Source of the DNA: Imperialibacter sp. EC-SDR9
GTDB lineage: Bacteria; Bacteroidota; Bacteroidia; Cytophagales; Cyclobacteriaceae
DNA: 64,000 nucleotides
NCBI RefSeq assembly: GCF_902498805.1
Contig: NZ_LR701588.1
Coordinates: forward strand, 1 to 64,000
Direction: 5' to 3'
The translations under genes were made by a program, and so were the position numbers. Below the pieces are notes generated by a model. The model was not told where the DNA came from. It did not search any database and saw only the letters and a program-made list of their open reading frames with translations. Each line of letters begins with the position of its first letter. Positions within the stretch are counted from its first letter, which is position 1. This document shows, piece after piece, positions 35,650-44,038 of the stretch.

Positions 35650-37665
35650 TTATTTCATACTCCGCCTCAACAACTGCGCATTGATAGCGACTATCACAGT
35701 GCTCAGACTCATGAACACGGCACCGATGGCCGGACTTATTACAAACCCAGGAATAAAGCCTGTCGCCAAAGGCAAAGCGATAACATTGTAGCCTGTGGCC
35801 CATGCCAGGTTTTGCATCATCTTCTTATAAGTAGCCCGCCCAAAAATTACCAGGTTGGCAATGTCCTTTGGATTACTGTTTACCAAAATGATATCAGCTG
35901 TCTCTGCTGCCACATCCGTTCCTGAGCCCACTGCGATACCAACGTTGGCTTGAGCAAGCGCTGGGGCGTCGTTCACTCCATCGCCGGTCATTGCCACAAA
36001 GTGCCCTTCCTTCTGCAGCTTCTTAATGATGTCGACCTTTTGGTCAGGCAGCACCTCGCTGTAATAGCCATCGAGGCCCAACTTATCACTGACCGCCTTC
36101 GCCGTCTTTTCATTGTCACCTGTGGCCATGAACAGCTTCATTCCGTTCGCTCTAAGCGTTTTGATGGCCTCAGCACTTTCCTCCCTTATTTTATCCGACA
36201 AAGCTATAAACCCAACCAGTTTGTCTTCCCTGATCACGAATACGATCGTTTCAGCAGCGTCAGAGCCAGCCTCTTTCGGAATATCAATATTCTTTTCTCT
36301 TAAATAACCCGGGCTTACTACTTTCCAGTTTTTGCCGTCAACACTTCCCTGAATGCCTTTCGATGTCAGCGACTCAAAACTCTTTACATCCTTCAGTTTC
36401 AGCTTTGCTTCTTTGGCTGCCTTCACGATGCCCTGCGCAATAGGGTGCTCGGAACTTTGCTCCAACGACGCTACGGCGGTCATCAAATCTTCTTTCTTCA
36501 GGTCACTGCTCAAGCTTTCGAACCTTGAAACACCGAATTCACCTTCGGTAAGAGTGCCTGTTTTATCAAAAACAAAGGCAGTAATCTTTCTTGCATTTTC
36601 AAAGGCAGTTCTATTTCTGATCAGCAAGCCCTTGCCTGCCGAAACAGCCGTGGAAATGGCGACTACGAGAGGAATGGCCAATCCCAATGCGTGTGGACAG
36701 GATATTACCATCACGGTCACCATGCGCTCCAGGGCATAGTCCATTGGCTTGCCCATGGCCAACCATACGATGAGCGTAATCGCACCGGCGCTTATGGCCA
36801 CATATGCCAGCCACTTGGCGGCCGTATTGGCCAGGTTCTGCGTTTTAGACTTCGCCTTTTGTGCGTCCTGCACAAGTTTAATCACCTTATTGAGGTAGCT
36901 CTCCTCCCCCGTCTTTTCTACCTTTACTTTGAAGGACTGATTGCCATTCACAGATCCCCCAATGACCTGATCGCCTTTTGCCTTCTTAGCTGGCTTGCTT
37001 TCGCCAGTCAGCATGCTTTCGTCCAGGTAGCTCTCGCCCTCCACTATGATACCATCAGCGGGAAGCTTTTCGTTGGCCTTAATGAGTATAATGTCATTCT
37101 TCTTTAGTTCAGACACTTTCACGTCCATCACATGATCGTCGTGAACAAGGTGCGCCTCCGCTGGCATCATTTGCACCAGAAGCTCCAGCGCACGGGAAGC
37201 GCCCATCACTGACTTCATCTCTATCCAGTGGCCCAACAACATGATCACAATCAGCGTTGCCAGCTCCCAGAAAAAGTCCTTTCCCTCCAAACCGAATACG
37301 ACGGCCGAGCTATACCCATAGGCCACTGTAATGGCCACTGCAATCAGTAGCATCATACCAGGAGCCTTTTCCTTTACCTCATCAACAAGCCCTTTCAGGA
37401 AAGGCCAACCCCCGTAGAAGAAAATGAGCGATGACAGTCCAAATAAAACATATTGATCTCCTGCAAAACCGAATTCAAATCCCAACCACTCCTGAATCAT
37501 TTTGGATAGTGCCAAAATAGGAACGGTAAGGACAATCGACACCCAGAACCTCTTCTTGAAGTCCTCTATCATGTGGGTGTGGTGACCGTGGTGGTCCGAA
37601 CCGCTGTGTTTAGAATGTTCGTGAGCATGATGCTCTTGATTGCTAGTATGATGATGATGTTCCAT
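35650..37665 (-). CDS. copB: CopB-type (P1B) copper-exporting ATPase
   Basis: 671 aa. The first 32 residues hold 14 histidines, a metal-binding tail in place of an HMA domain. The transmembrane metal site is CPH (ISCPHALGLAIPLVV), which marks the CopB subgroup, usually tied to Cu(II) or Cu(I)/Ag(I) export. The phosphorylation site DKTGTLTEGE, the actuator LTGESKPA and the hinge TGDGVNDAPALAQANVGIA are complete. It lies 22 bases after the DUF2911 gene and closes the copper run on the minus strand. Confidence 0.93.
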   Translation of the reverse strand: MEHHHHTSNQEHHAHEHSKHSGSDHHGHHTHMIEDFKKRFWVSIVLTVPILALSKMIQEWLGFEFGFAGDQYVLFGLSSLIFFYGGWPFLKGLVDEVKEKAPGMMLLIAVAITVAYGYSSAVVFGLEGKDFFWELATLIVIMLLGHWIEMKSVMGASRALELLVQMMPAEAHLVHDDHVMDVKVSELKKNDIILIKANEKLPADGIIVEGESYLDESMLTGESKPAKKAKGDQVIGGSVNGNQSFKVKVEKTGEESYLNKVIKLVQDAQKAKSKTQNLANTAAKWLAYVAISAGAITLIVWLAMGKPMDYALERMVTVMVISCPHALGLAIPLVVAISTAVSAGKGLLIRNRTAFENARKITAFVFDKTGTLTEGEFGVSRFESLSSDLKKEDLMTAVASLEQSSEHPIAQGIVKAAKEAKLKLKDVKSFESLTSKGIQGSVDGKNWKVVSPGYLREKNIDIPKEAGSDAAETIVFVIREDKLVGFIALSDKIREESAEAIKTLRANGMKLFMATGDNEKTAKAVSDKLGLDGYYSEVLPDQKVDIIKKLQKEGHFVAMTGDGVNDAPALAQANVGIAVGSGTDVAAETADIILVNSNPKDIANLVIFGRATYKKMMQNLAWATGYNVIALPLATGFIPGFVISPAIGAVFMSLSTVIVAINAQLLRRSMK

Positions 37666-37687
37666 TGTGCTGATTTTAAGTCTGTTA

Positions 37688-38269
37688 CTATTTGTCGCTG
37701 AACTCCAGAGTCACACCCAGTTTTTCCCACGTCATGGTAATAGCTCCCTTGCCATCGCCTTTGTCCTCAATATTATAGTTAAGCCTTTCCTGGAGCGGAA
37801 GATCAGTTTGAGGTACCACTTCAACACGTACCACGTCTTCGGCTGCGGAATAATCATCTGCTAAATGCTGTTCCCAATTTCTATTGATAATTATCTGCCA
37901 AGAGTCCTTACCAGGAATGGTGAATAAGGCATATTTTCCTTCGGGCACAATTTCGCCACCTATTTTCACCGCCTTCGAAAAAGTGACGCTGGTAGCACTG
38001 TGAGCACCCGTCACCCACACTTCATTGAAAGGCACAAGGCCTCCCCATATCACCCGTCCTCTGGCTCCGGGAGCGTGGTATGACATAGAAACGTGCACGC
38101 CTCCCACCTGTCCATGGGCTTCCTTGGGGATGCTTTTTTTCAGGGTATCCACCGAAGCAACTACAGGTTCGGTGGCGTGGTGCTGGTGCTCATCCGTGGA
38201 AGATTTCTTTGACTCGCAGGCGGCTGTTAGCAGCACCAGCGCTAATAAAAGATAACTTAGGTTTTTCAT
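37688..38269 (-). CDS. DUF2911 lipoprotein
   Basis: 193 aa with a lipoprotein signal (lipobox TAAC, about C19) and a His-rich patch EHQHH after it. The DUF2911 core shows VSMSYHAPGARGRVIWGGLVPFNEVWVTGAHSAT and KYALFTIPGKDSWQIIINRNW. The family is common in Bacteroidota and of unknown role. Its place next to copB and the multicopper oxidase suggests a periplasmic part in copper handling, but this is only context. Confidence 0.85.
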   Translation of the reverse strand: MKNLSYLLLALVLLTAACESKKSSTDEHQHHATEPVVASVDTLKKSIPKEAHGQVGGVHVSMSYHAPGARGRVIWGGLVPFNEVWVTGAHSATSVTFSKAVKIGGEIVPEGKYALFTIPGKDSWQIIINRNWEQHLADDYSAAEDVVRVEVVPQTDLPLQERLNYNIEDKGDGKGAITMTWEKLGVTLEFSDK

Positions 38270-38393
38270 GATGGTTTGTTTATTTTATAAGTTAAATCAA
38301 TGATTAATTACTAAGTGAAAACTTTATAAGTCTGTCTGAGCATTGCTACCCGGCTGTAGCTGCTACGAGCAGCGCACCAGGCACTTCGCACAA

Positions 38394-39827
38394 CTATACA
38401 ATTTCAAAGTTGAGCATCATGCCATCATCCTCATGCTCCAGATTATGGCAATGAAATACAAATTCACCAGGCGTATCTGGGAAAGTCATAATAAGTCTGA
38501 CCTTTTCCTTCGGTAAGATCAAAACGGTGTCCTTCCATCCTTTCTCCGAGGGGATAATACCATTCCTCCCCCCGGTTCTTGACAATATTTGAAACTGAAC
38601 TGCGTGTATGTGGATCGGGTGTATTTCATCGCCTGCATTGTCAAACTCCCAAATTTCCGTGGCCCCGGCTTTCACTGTCTCGTCAACTCTGCCTCTCTTA
38701 TAAGACTTTCCATTGAAAGTATGCATAGCTCCACTGCCCATCATCCCCATCCTGTTAATCTCAAAGTTCCTGACTTTAGTTACTTGATTTTCAGGAATCT
38801 TGTCGATGACCGAAAGAGAGCCGGGTGGCTGAAAGGTGTCACCGCTTGATGCCCCGATAATAAATTTCATGATTTTGAAGCTCTCGGCTCCTTGCGACGA
38901 TCCCCCATTGAACTTTTTGCTTTCCAAATAGACTTCAGAGCCTACTGGTTCTGCCGAAAAATCTACCAAAACGTCCAGTCGCTCGCCAGTGCCAAGCAAG
39001 ACTTCATTGACATCTTCAGGCGCACCAAGCAGACCACCATCGCTCCCAATTATTTTCATGCCCAAATTGGGGCTCAGAGCAAGGTTATAAACCCTTGCAG
39101 TAGATCCATTCAATATCCTGAACCGGTACCACCTCCCCTGAACTTCGTGAAAAGGTGATACTACGCCGTTTACAGTGATCGTCTGACCAAAGTACCCGGC
39201 CATCGTCTCCATTATAGACGGGTCATAGACCAATTTACCTGCCTTCAGCCTTTTGTCCTGAATGATTAGTGGAACCTCAAAATAGCCAGCGGGAAGCCCG
39301 AGCGCCAGCTCCTCGTCATCATTGATAATAAGCATTCCGGCCAGGCCATTATGCACTTGCCTTGCAGTGGCGCCATGCGGATGCGGATGATACCAGTGGG
39401 TTCCGGCTCTTTGATCAATTGGAAAACTGTATTGAAATGATTCTCCAGCTTTTACAATGTCGACAGGATTGCCATCCATGTTAGCTGGCACCTTCAATCC
39501 ATGCCAGTGTACGTTTGTTGGCTCGGATAGAGCGTTTTGCACGCTGGCAGTAAGCATCTCGCCCCTAAAAGCCCGAATGGTTGGGCCGAGAATATTGTTC
39601 CTATAGGCGAACGTGCTGGTTGTTTTGCCTTCTAAAATGCTGGTTCTTTGGCTACCTGGGCTCAAATCAAGAGACGCTCCAGCTTCTTCCGGCAATGGCA
39701 ATGGCATATCAAACCCAGTGTCTACGATGCCTGCATTTCCATCCCTGTCATGGAACATGCAGTTCTGAAGAACCATGGGTAGAACCACAGAACCAGCGGA
39801 AAGCTTTACAAAATGTCTTCTCTTCAT
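38394..39827 (-). CDS. Tat-exported multicopper oxidase (CueO/FtsP-like)
   Basis: 477 aa. A Tat signal starts the chain (MKRRHFVKLSAG). Three cupredoxin domains carry the copper ligands: NVHWHGLKVP, HWYHPHPHG, EIHPIHIHAVQFQIL and the type-1 site HCHNLEHEDDGMM. It probably oxidises Cu(I) to Cu(II) in the periplasm. There is no long Met-rich insert like that of CueO. It is followed by DUF2911 and copB. Confidence 0.9.
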   Translation of the reverse strand: MKRRHFVKLSAGSVVLPMVLQNCMFHDRDGNAGIVDTGFDMPLPLPEEAGASLDLSPGSQRTSILEGKTTSTFAYRNNILGPTIRAFRGEMLTASVQNALSEPTNVHWHGLKVPANMDGNPVDIVKAGESFQYSFPIDQRAGTHWYHPHPHGATARQVHNGLAGMLIINDDEELALGLPAGYFEVPLIIQDKRLKAGKLVYDPSIMETMAGYFGQTITVNGVVSPFHEVQGRWYRFRILNGSTARVYNLALSPNLGMKIIGSDGGLLGAPEDVNEVLLGTGERLDVLVDFSAEPVGSEVYLESKKFNGGSSQGAESFKIMKFIIGASSGDTFQPPGSLSVIDKIPENQVTKVRNFEINRMGMMGSGAMHTFNGKSYKRGRVDETVKAGATEIWEFDNAGDEIHPIHIHAVQFQILSRTGGRNGIIPSEKGWKDTVLILPKEKVRLIMTFPDTPGEFVFHCHNLEHEDDGMMLNFEIV

Positions 39828-40072
39828 ACCACGTGATAATTTAAAAGTTTCTTTTCGGCCCTTTTAAGCTTTTTACTTTTTCGCACATACGTATCCGCAG
39901 AGTCACGACAATGGCATCCTATTTAAGTTCGCTGCCTTTGATGCTTGTTTCAATGGCCGAAATACTCAAAAGAATTCAAGTACTTCAGCCTTTAAAAACA
40001 ACCTAACCAGTGGCGATTGAGCATTTGAATGATCAGTTCTATGTATGATCATTATTAGTTTTGGCCTGTCCC

Positions 40073-40576
40073 TTATTCAATCGTCTCCTTCACGCTGCCG
40101 CAGGAAAGCATCTTGCTCCCGTAGTAAGGATTCTTTATTTCCTTGTCGTTAGAAAGCCAAGAACCCTTGGCCATAGGACAATAATCCAAATAGATAGTGC
40201 CCATTGAAAGCTTAGCTCCCTTCACCAGGGCAGTCATCTCATTGCTTAAGCCCACAAAAGCTTTGCGCCGGTCATCCAGCGTAGCAGCCTTGGCTACTTT
40301 GGCTGCTTCGGCAAGCGCAGACTTACTATTGTCTACCGCTGCCAGTGACTTTTGAAGTCCAGCTGCCGCAGTGGCTGCGCTTTTTGATTCGGAAGCCACC
40401 AATGCCTCTTTCAATTGAATATATGCGCCATAGGCAAGACCCATATTCTGATCTTCAAACATTGGTGCCATTTGTTTACTTGTTGCCTTTTCAGCGGTGC
40501 CACTGGCGTGGTCGTGTTGTGCACTTGCACAAAGGCTTAACAAAGCCATGCTGAGTATTAGAATTGACTTTTTCAT
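40073..40576 (-). CDS. DUF3347 periplasmic protein, copy 1
   Basis: 167 aa with a signal peptide (about 1-19, SLCASAQ). The domain has LAYGAYIQLKEALVASES early, then helical Ala-rich sequence and the hallmark YLDYCPMAKGSWLSNDKEIKNPYYGSKMLSCGSV. Such domains are found at the end of CusB-type adaptors and as free proteins beside copper genes. The Cys and Met of CPM and SCG could bind Cu(I). It is clearly related to the protein at 46170-46655; each copy lies upstream of a multicopper oxidase. Confidence 0.85.
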   Translation of the reverse strand: MKKSILILSMALLSLCASAQHDHASGTAEKATSKQMAPMFEDQNMGLAYGAYIQLKEALVASESKSAATAAAGLQKSLAAVDNSKSALAEAAKVAKAATLDDRRKAFVGLSNEMTALVKGAKLSMGTIYLDYCPMAKGSWLSNDKEIKNPYYGSKMLSCGSVKETIE

Positions 40577-40718
40577 ATTAATAGATTGTTGATGTAGCCA
40601 TCTGCCACATGTATGTGTGACAGTTGATAAATAAATTTTGTGGAAATAATATGGAGGGGAGCACGTATACCCGAGAGTATTTTGGCGCTAACTTAAAACT
40701 CCCAAATTGATCAGGGGC

Positions 40719-41138
40719 CTAAATAAGAAATGACTGAACGAGCACTTGAATATCTCGATCTATCAATGGGGGAACGTATTCATTGGTGGAACGCTGACTG
40801 CTTCTTTCCGCCGCCAAAATAAGTGAGGTAAAAACTACCTGTGTGGCATAGCTGGAGGCAGGAATATCAACAGACATGGTGCTTTTCATATCCGTTTGAG
40901 CCTCTACTAGCTGGCTGAAATCAGAGCAGCAATCGCTCCTTTTCAGGTTTCCGCCAGGGTTGTGATTGTCGGAAGCACACCCCGGGTTTTCATTCATTGA
41001 GCAAGCCGAAGCGTCAACAAAAAAAGCTACACTTTCAACTCTTCCACCACATAAATGTGTGTTGATGGTGAAACTCATTGAGCTCAAGAGCACAATGCAG
41101 GAAAAGAGTATTGCAAATATTTTTCGGAACGGTTGCAT
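40719..41138 (-). CDS. Small Cys-rich secreted protein, HYC_CC_PP type
   Basis: 139 aa from ATG 41138; ATG 41159 would add 7 residues. A hydrophobic leader (FAILFSCIVLLSSMSFTINTHLCGG) precedes a Cys-containing body with SACSMNENPGCA and SDCCSD, and a YVPPLI motif near the C-terminus. This matches the HYC_CC_PP pattern of a Bacteroidota family of unknown function often near copper genes. It may bind Cu in the periplasm; no enzyme fold is seen. Confidence 0.7.
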   Translation of the reverse strand: MQPFRKIFAILFSCIVLLSSMSFTINTHLCGGRVESVAFFVDASACSMNENPGCASDNHNPGGNLKRSDCCSDFSQLVEAQTDMKSTMSVDIPASSYATQVVFTSLILAAERSSQRSTNEYVPPLIDRDIQVLVQSFLI

Positions 41139-41337
41139 GCGTCGAAAAAACGCACACAAGCTAAAAAAAGTTTTCCAGTAGGTAAGAATAAACTTTGCAG
41201 TGCAATGAACGGCTCATTCAAACCGTTCCGAAATATGACTTTACCGGCCAACATGCCCAGTCGGCGTCAAAGCGTGACGCAGAAGTAGTTGTACCAGGCA
41301 TATTGTACAAAAAACTATCTCCCTGGTAGGTCATTGA

Positions 41338-42333
41338 TCACAAAGTTATGATCATTTTCCCCAATTGTTGGCCTAACGCCATTCTTTCGAAAGCCTTATT
41401 AATGTCTTCGAGGCCAAATAGGCTGTCAACTACTGGGTGTAGCTTGTGGACGCCAAAGAAATCTATCATTGCCCGGAACTCCTCATCGTTTCCTATAGAC
41501 GATCCATGAATAGATAGCTGCTTCCAAAAAATGGTGCTTGGATTCAACTGGGTGATTTTTCCAGCCGTTCTACCAAAAAGGACAATTCTGGCACCTGGAT
41601 TGGCTAATTCTATGAGGGCTGCAAAGCCTGTTCCGGCCGCACTATCGATGATAATATCAAATCCTCCGGCCAATGCCAGCAGCTTTTTGTCCCAACCAGA
41701 TTCCTTGTAGTTGACACCAGCTTTGGCCCCAAGACTGACCGCCATTTGAATTTTCTCTTCGCTGCCTGAGGTAACATAGGCGTTGGCACCAGCTGCAATG
41801 GCGAATTGCAAGGCAAACAGAGCGGCCCCTCCGCCTACTCCCGTGACCAACACGTTACTTCCTGTTTCGGGTTCCCCTCTTGTAAAAAGGGCCCGGTAAG
41901 CAGTAAGCCCTGCCAGCGGTATGGCTGACGCCTCGTCGAAGTCCAGATGCGAAGGTTTTTCATAAACGTACTCAACGGGTATACTGATATACTTGGCGAA
42001 TGTTCCATTTCGAGGAAAACCGAGAATTTGATAATCGGGCCCCTGTACTCTTGGATTGCTCCCCCAGTTCAACGAGGGATTGATCATTACCGCTTTACCG
42101 ATCCATGCACTCGCCACACCAGCCCCAACTTCTGCCACTTCACCAGCCCCATCCGACCCCATAATGACTGGGGACAGGCTAACGATGCTCCTCTCCCGCA
42201 TCGACCAAAGTTCATGATGATTGATTGATGCCGTTTTTAGTTTAACCAGCACTTCGCCTTTGGCGGGTGCAGGGGTTTCCATTTCGGCCACCTCCAGCTG
42301 ATATGATGCCTGATTAAGTACAGCTGCTTTCAT
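41338..42333 (-). CDS. Zinc-independent MDR oxidoreductase (quinone-reductase-like)
   Basis: 331 aa. Medium-chain dehydrogenase/reductase fold: GroES-like N-half with INHHELWSMR, GSDGAGEVAEVGAGV and DEASAIPLAGLTAYRAL, then a Rossmann NADPH site TGVGGGAALFALQFA. The protein has no cysteine, so the structural zinc of true alcohol dehydrogenases is absent and quinone or enone reduction is likelier. It stands between the metal genes with gaps on both sides; a stress role is possible. Confidence 0.82.
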   Translation of the reverse strand: MKAAVLNQASYQLEVAEMETPAPAKGEVLVKLKTASINHHELWSMRERSIVSLSPVIMGSDGAGEVAEVGAGVASAWIGKAVMINPSLNWGSNPRVQGPDYQILGFPRNGTFAKYISIPVEYVYEKPSHLDFDEASAIPLAGLTAYRALFTRGEPETGSNVLVTGVGGGAALFALQFAIAAGANAYVTSGSEEKIQMAVSLGAKAGVNYKESGWDKKLLALAGGFDIIIDSAAGTGFAALIELANPGARIVLFGRTAGKITQLNPSTIFWKQLSIHGSSIGNDEEFRAMIDFFGVHKLHPVVDSLFGLEDINKAFERMALGQQLGKMIITL

Positions 42334-42362
42334 GCGTTTTGAGTTTTATTATTGAATTCCAG

Positions 42363-42394
42363 AAAAAAAAACACCCTTTTTTGAGAGTGGTTTT
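42363..42394 (-). terminator. Terminator-like hairpin after the DUF5689 gene
   Basis: On the minus strand AAAACCAC pairs with GTGTTTTT over seven of eight positions, followed by a long T run. It lies just beyond the DUF5689 stop. Confidence 0.4.
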
Positions 42395-42400
42395 CGAAAG

Positions 42401-43822
42401 TTACCTAAGAATGTCCTGAGCGCCTTGCGGCAAAATACGTCCCCAATCTCCAACAATGCCTGTCACCGACACCGTCCCCCGTGGAAGCAGATGGCTGCTG
42501 AAATACGCATGACTGTAAGTGGTAACAATAGCCCCTGATGTCTCAGAAATCAGCCCCCAGCTACCCTCAAACGTTCTTACTCCGTCAGCTTCCCGAAATG
42601 TAGCACCTGTAACGGTCACTCTCATGCCTGCATAGTTGCCCGTGTGCAACTGCTCAAAAGTAATGACCTTCGGAGCCATCGTTTGGTTATGCTGCAGTAC
42701 CTGGCCAAGCATGTCGTGCACATCGATCATTCCTTTTTGGCCATTGTAAATATTACCGGTGGCATTTTTCAGATTGATTCGGACCCTGTCGCCTGTTTTC
42801 AGGAAGTTTCTCACAGAAAAGCGAAGCATTATGCCGCCCGTTTCGTCCTGAATATAGACAGTTCTATTGTCCAGCACATTTTCACCTGATGTAATCACAC
42901 CTTCAATAAAATAATCGGTCGACATCCAAAATTGACCATCAAACTCATCGAAGTAGTTTCTTAACTCAGCAATGCTGTGTACTTCACTGATTGGCTCCTT
43001 ATCATTTTCTTCGATCCTTACCGCCAATTGCAAAATCTCTCCTTTTTCAAGTCTGCCCGTGGTTGCATCAATGCTGAAGGTCATGTCAAAGGTACCTAAT
43101 ACCAACGCATCATCGGCTGGGAAGATGGTGAACTGAACAGCGCTTGCACCGGGCAAAACCTCTATTTCAATCTTATTTTGAACAGCTACTGGCACAGTAG
43201 TGAAATGAGTCCCGTAATTGCGACCGTCGGGTGCGTCAATCACAAGCGTTACCGTTTCCTTTTCAGTCAAAGGATTGGTCAGCTTGAGATTAACAGCATA
43301 GCCATTCTCTTCGTACTCTGAAAGGTGAAGGAATACGTCCTCGAAATTGATTCTGGCTCCCGCTGGCTCTTCGGGCAATTCCAAAAGCTTTACATTTGAC
43401 GTTGCCTTACTGCCAATCAAATAGCCTTGCGACACGTTGGCCACGGTGAGAGTGATTGTCGATTCGTCCCTCTTGTTGTCATTTTTCAGCCTGTGCACTG
43501 TGAAAATGTTTGTGCGCATTACCTCCTGAAAGTCGATTCTCACCACGCCGTTCACTGCCGCTGGCTTGGTAAAGAAGTCCTCACCATATACCGCATCGCC
43601 AAACAATTTGATAAAAACAGTGCCGTCAGATGACGCATCAGCGCTTAAAGCCACTACCACCTGAACAGAATCGCCTACCTCAGCAATGTTGTGGGTAGTG
43701 TTTAAAAATTCGACCGACACGGCTACCGGACCTGGTTCCTGATCGTCGTCTTTGGAACAGCCAAACAGCGTTGCACCAATGGCAACAGCATAAAAAAATG
43801 ATTTTAAAAAATGAGTCTTCAT
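42401..43822 (-). CDS. DUF5689 lipoprotein with Calx-beta-like repeats
   Basis: 473 aa, lipobox TLFGC (about C22). Residues about 35-290 form two Calx-beta-like segments (VEFLNTTHNIAEVGDSVQVVVALS and INFEDVFLHLSEYEENG). From about 290 the DUF5689 domain appears (SIAELRNYFDEFDGQFWMSTDYFIEGVITSG, YIQDETGGIMLRFSVRNFLKTGDRVRI). This is an outer-membrane-anchored surface protein. It lies in the copper run, but nothing in it points to metals. Confidence 0.8.
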   Translation of the reverse strand: MKTHFLKSFFYAVAIGATLFGCSKDDDQEPGPVAVSVEFLNTTHNIAEVGDSVQVVVALSADASSDGTVFIKLFGDAVYGEDFFTKPAAVNGVVRIDFQEVMRTNIFTVHRLKNDNKRDESTITLTVANVSQGYLIGSKATSNVKLLELPEEPAGARINFEDVFLHLSEYEENGYAVNLKLTNPLTEKETVTLVIDAPDGRNYGTHFTTVPVAVQNKIEIEVLPGASAVQFTIFPADDALVLGTFDMTFSIDATTGRLEKGEILQLAVRIEENDKEPISEVHSIAELRNYFDEFDGQFWMSTDYFIEGVITSGENVLDNRTVYIQDETGGIMLRFSVRNFLKTGDRVRINLKNATGNIYNGQKGMIDVHDMLGQVLQHNQTMAPKVITFEQLHTGNYAGMRVTVTGATFREADGVRTFEGSWGLISETSGAIVTTYSHAYFSSHLLPRGTVSVTGIVGDWGRILPQGAQDILR

Positions 43823-44038
43823 TGAATTTTGAGTTTTACCTTTAAATGATGTGTTGTTGAAAAAAGCGTATAATTATCCTGCAAATCCGACTAAGGAAAA
43901 AATCAACTACCAAAGGATAACGAGCTCACGGCCAGCCGAATCGCCGGAAAAAAGCACTCCTATCCCTGCCATCATCTTCAAATGATGGTTTTTTAAATTC
44001 GTACGTGTTGGTTAATACAATAACTGGAAAGCCCGTAC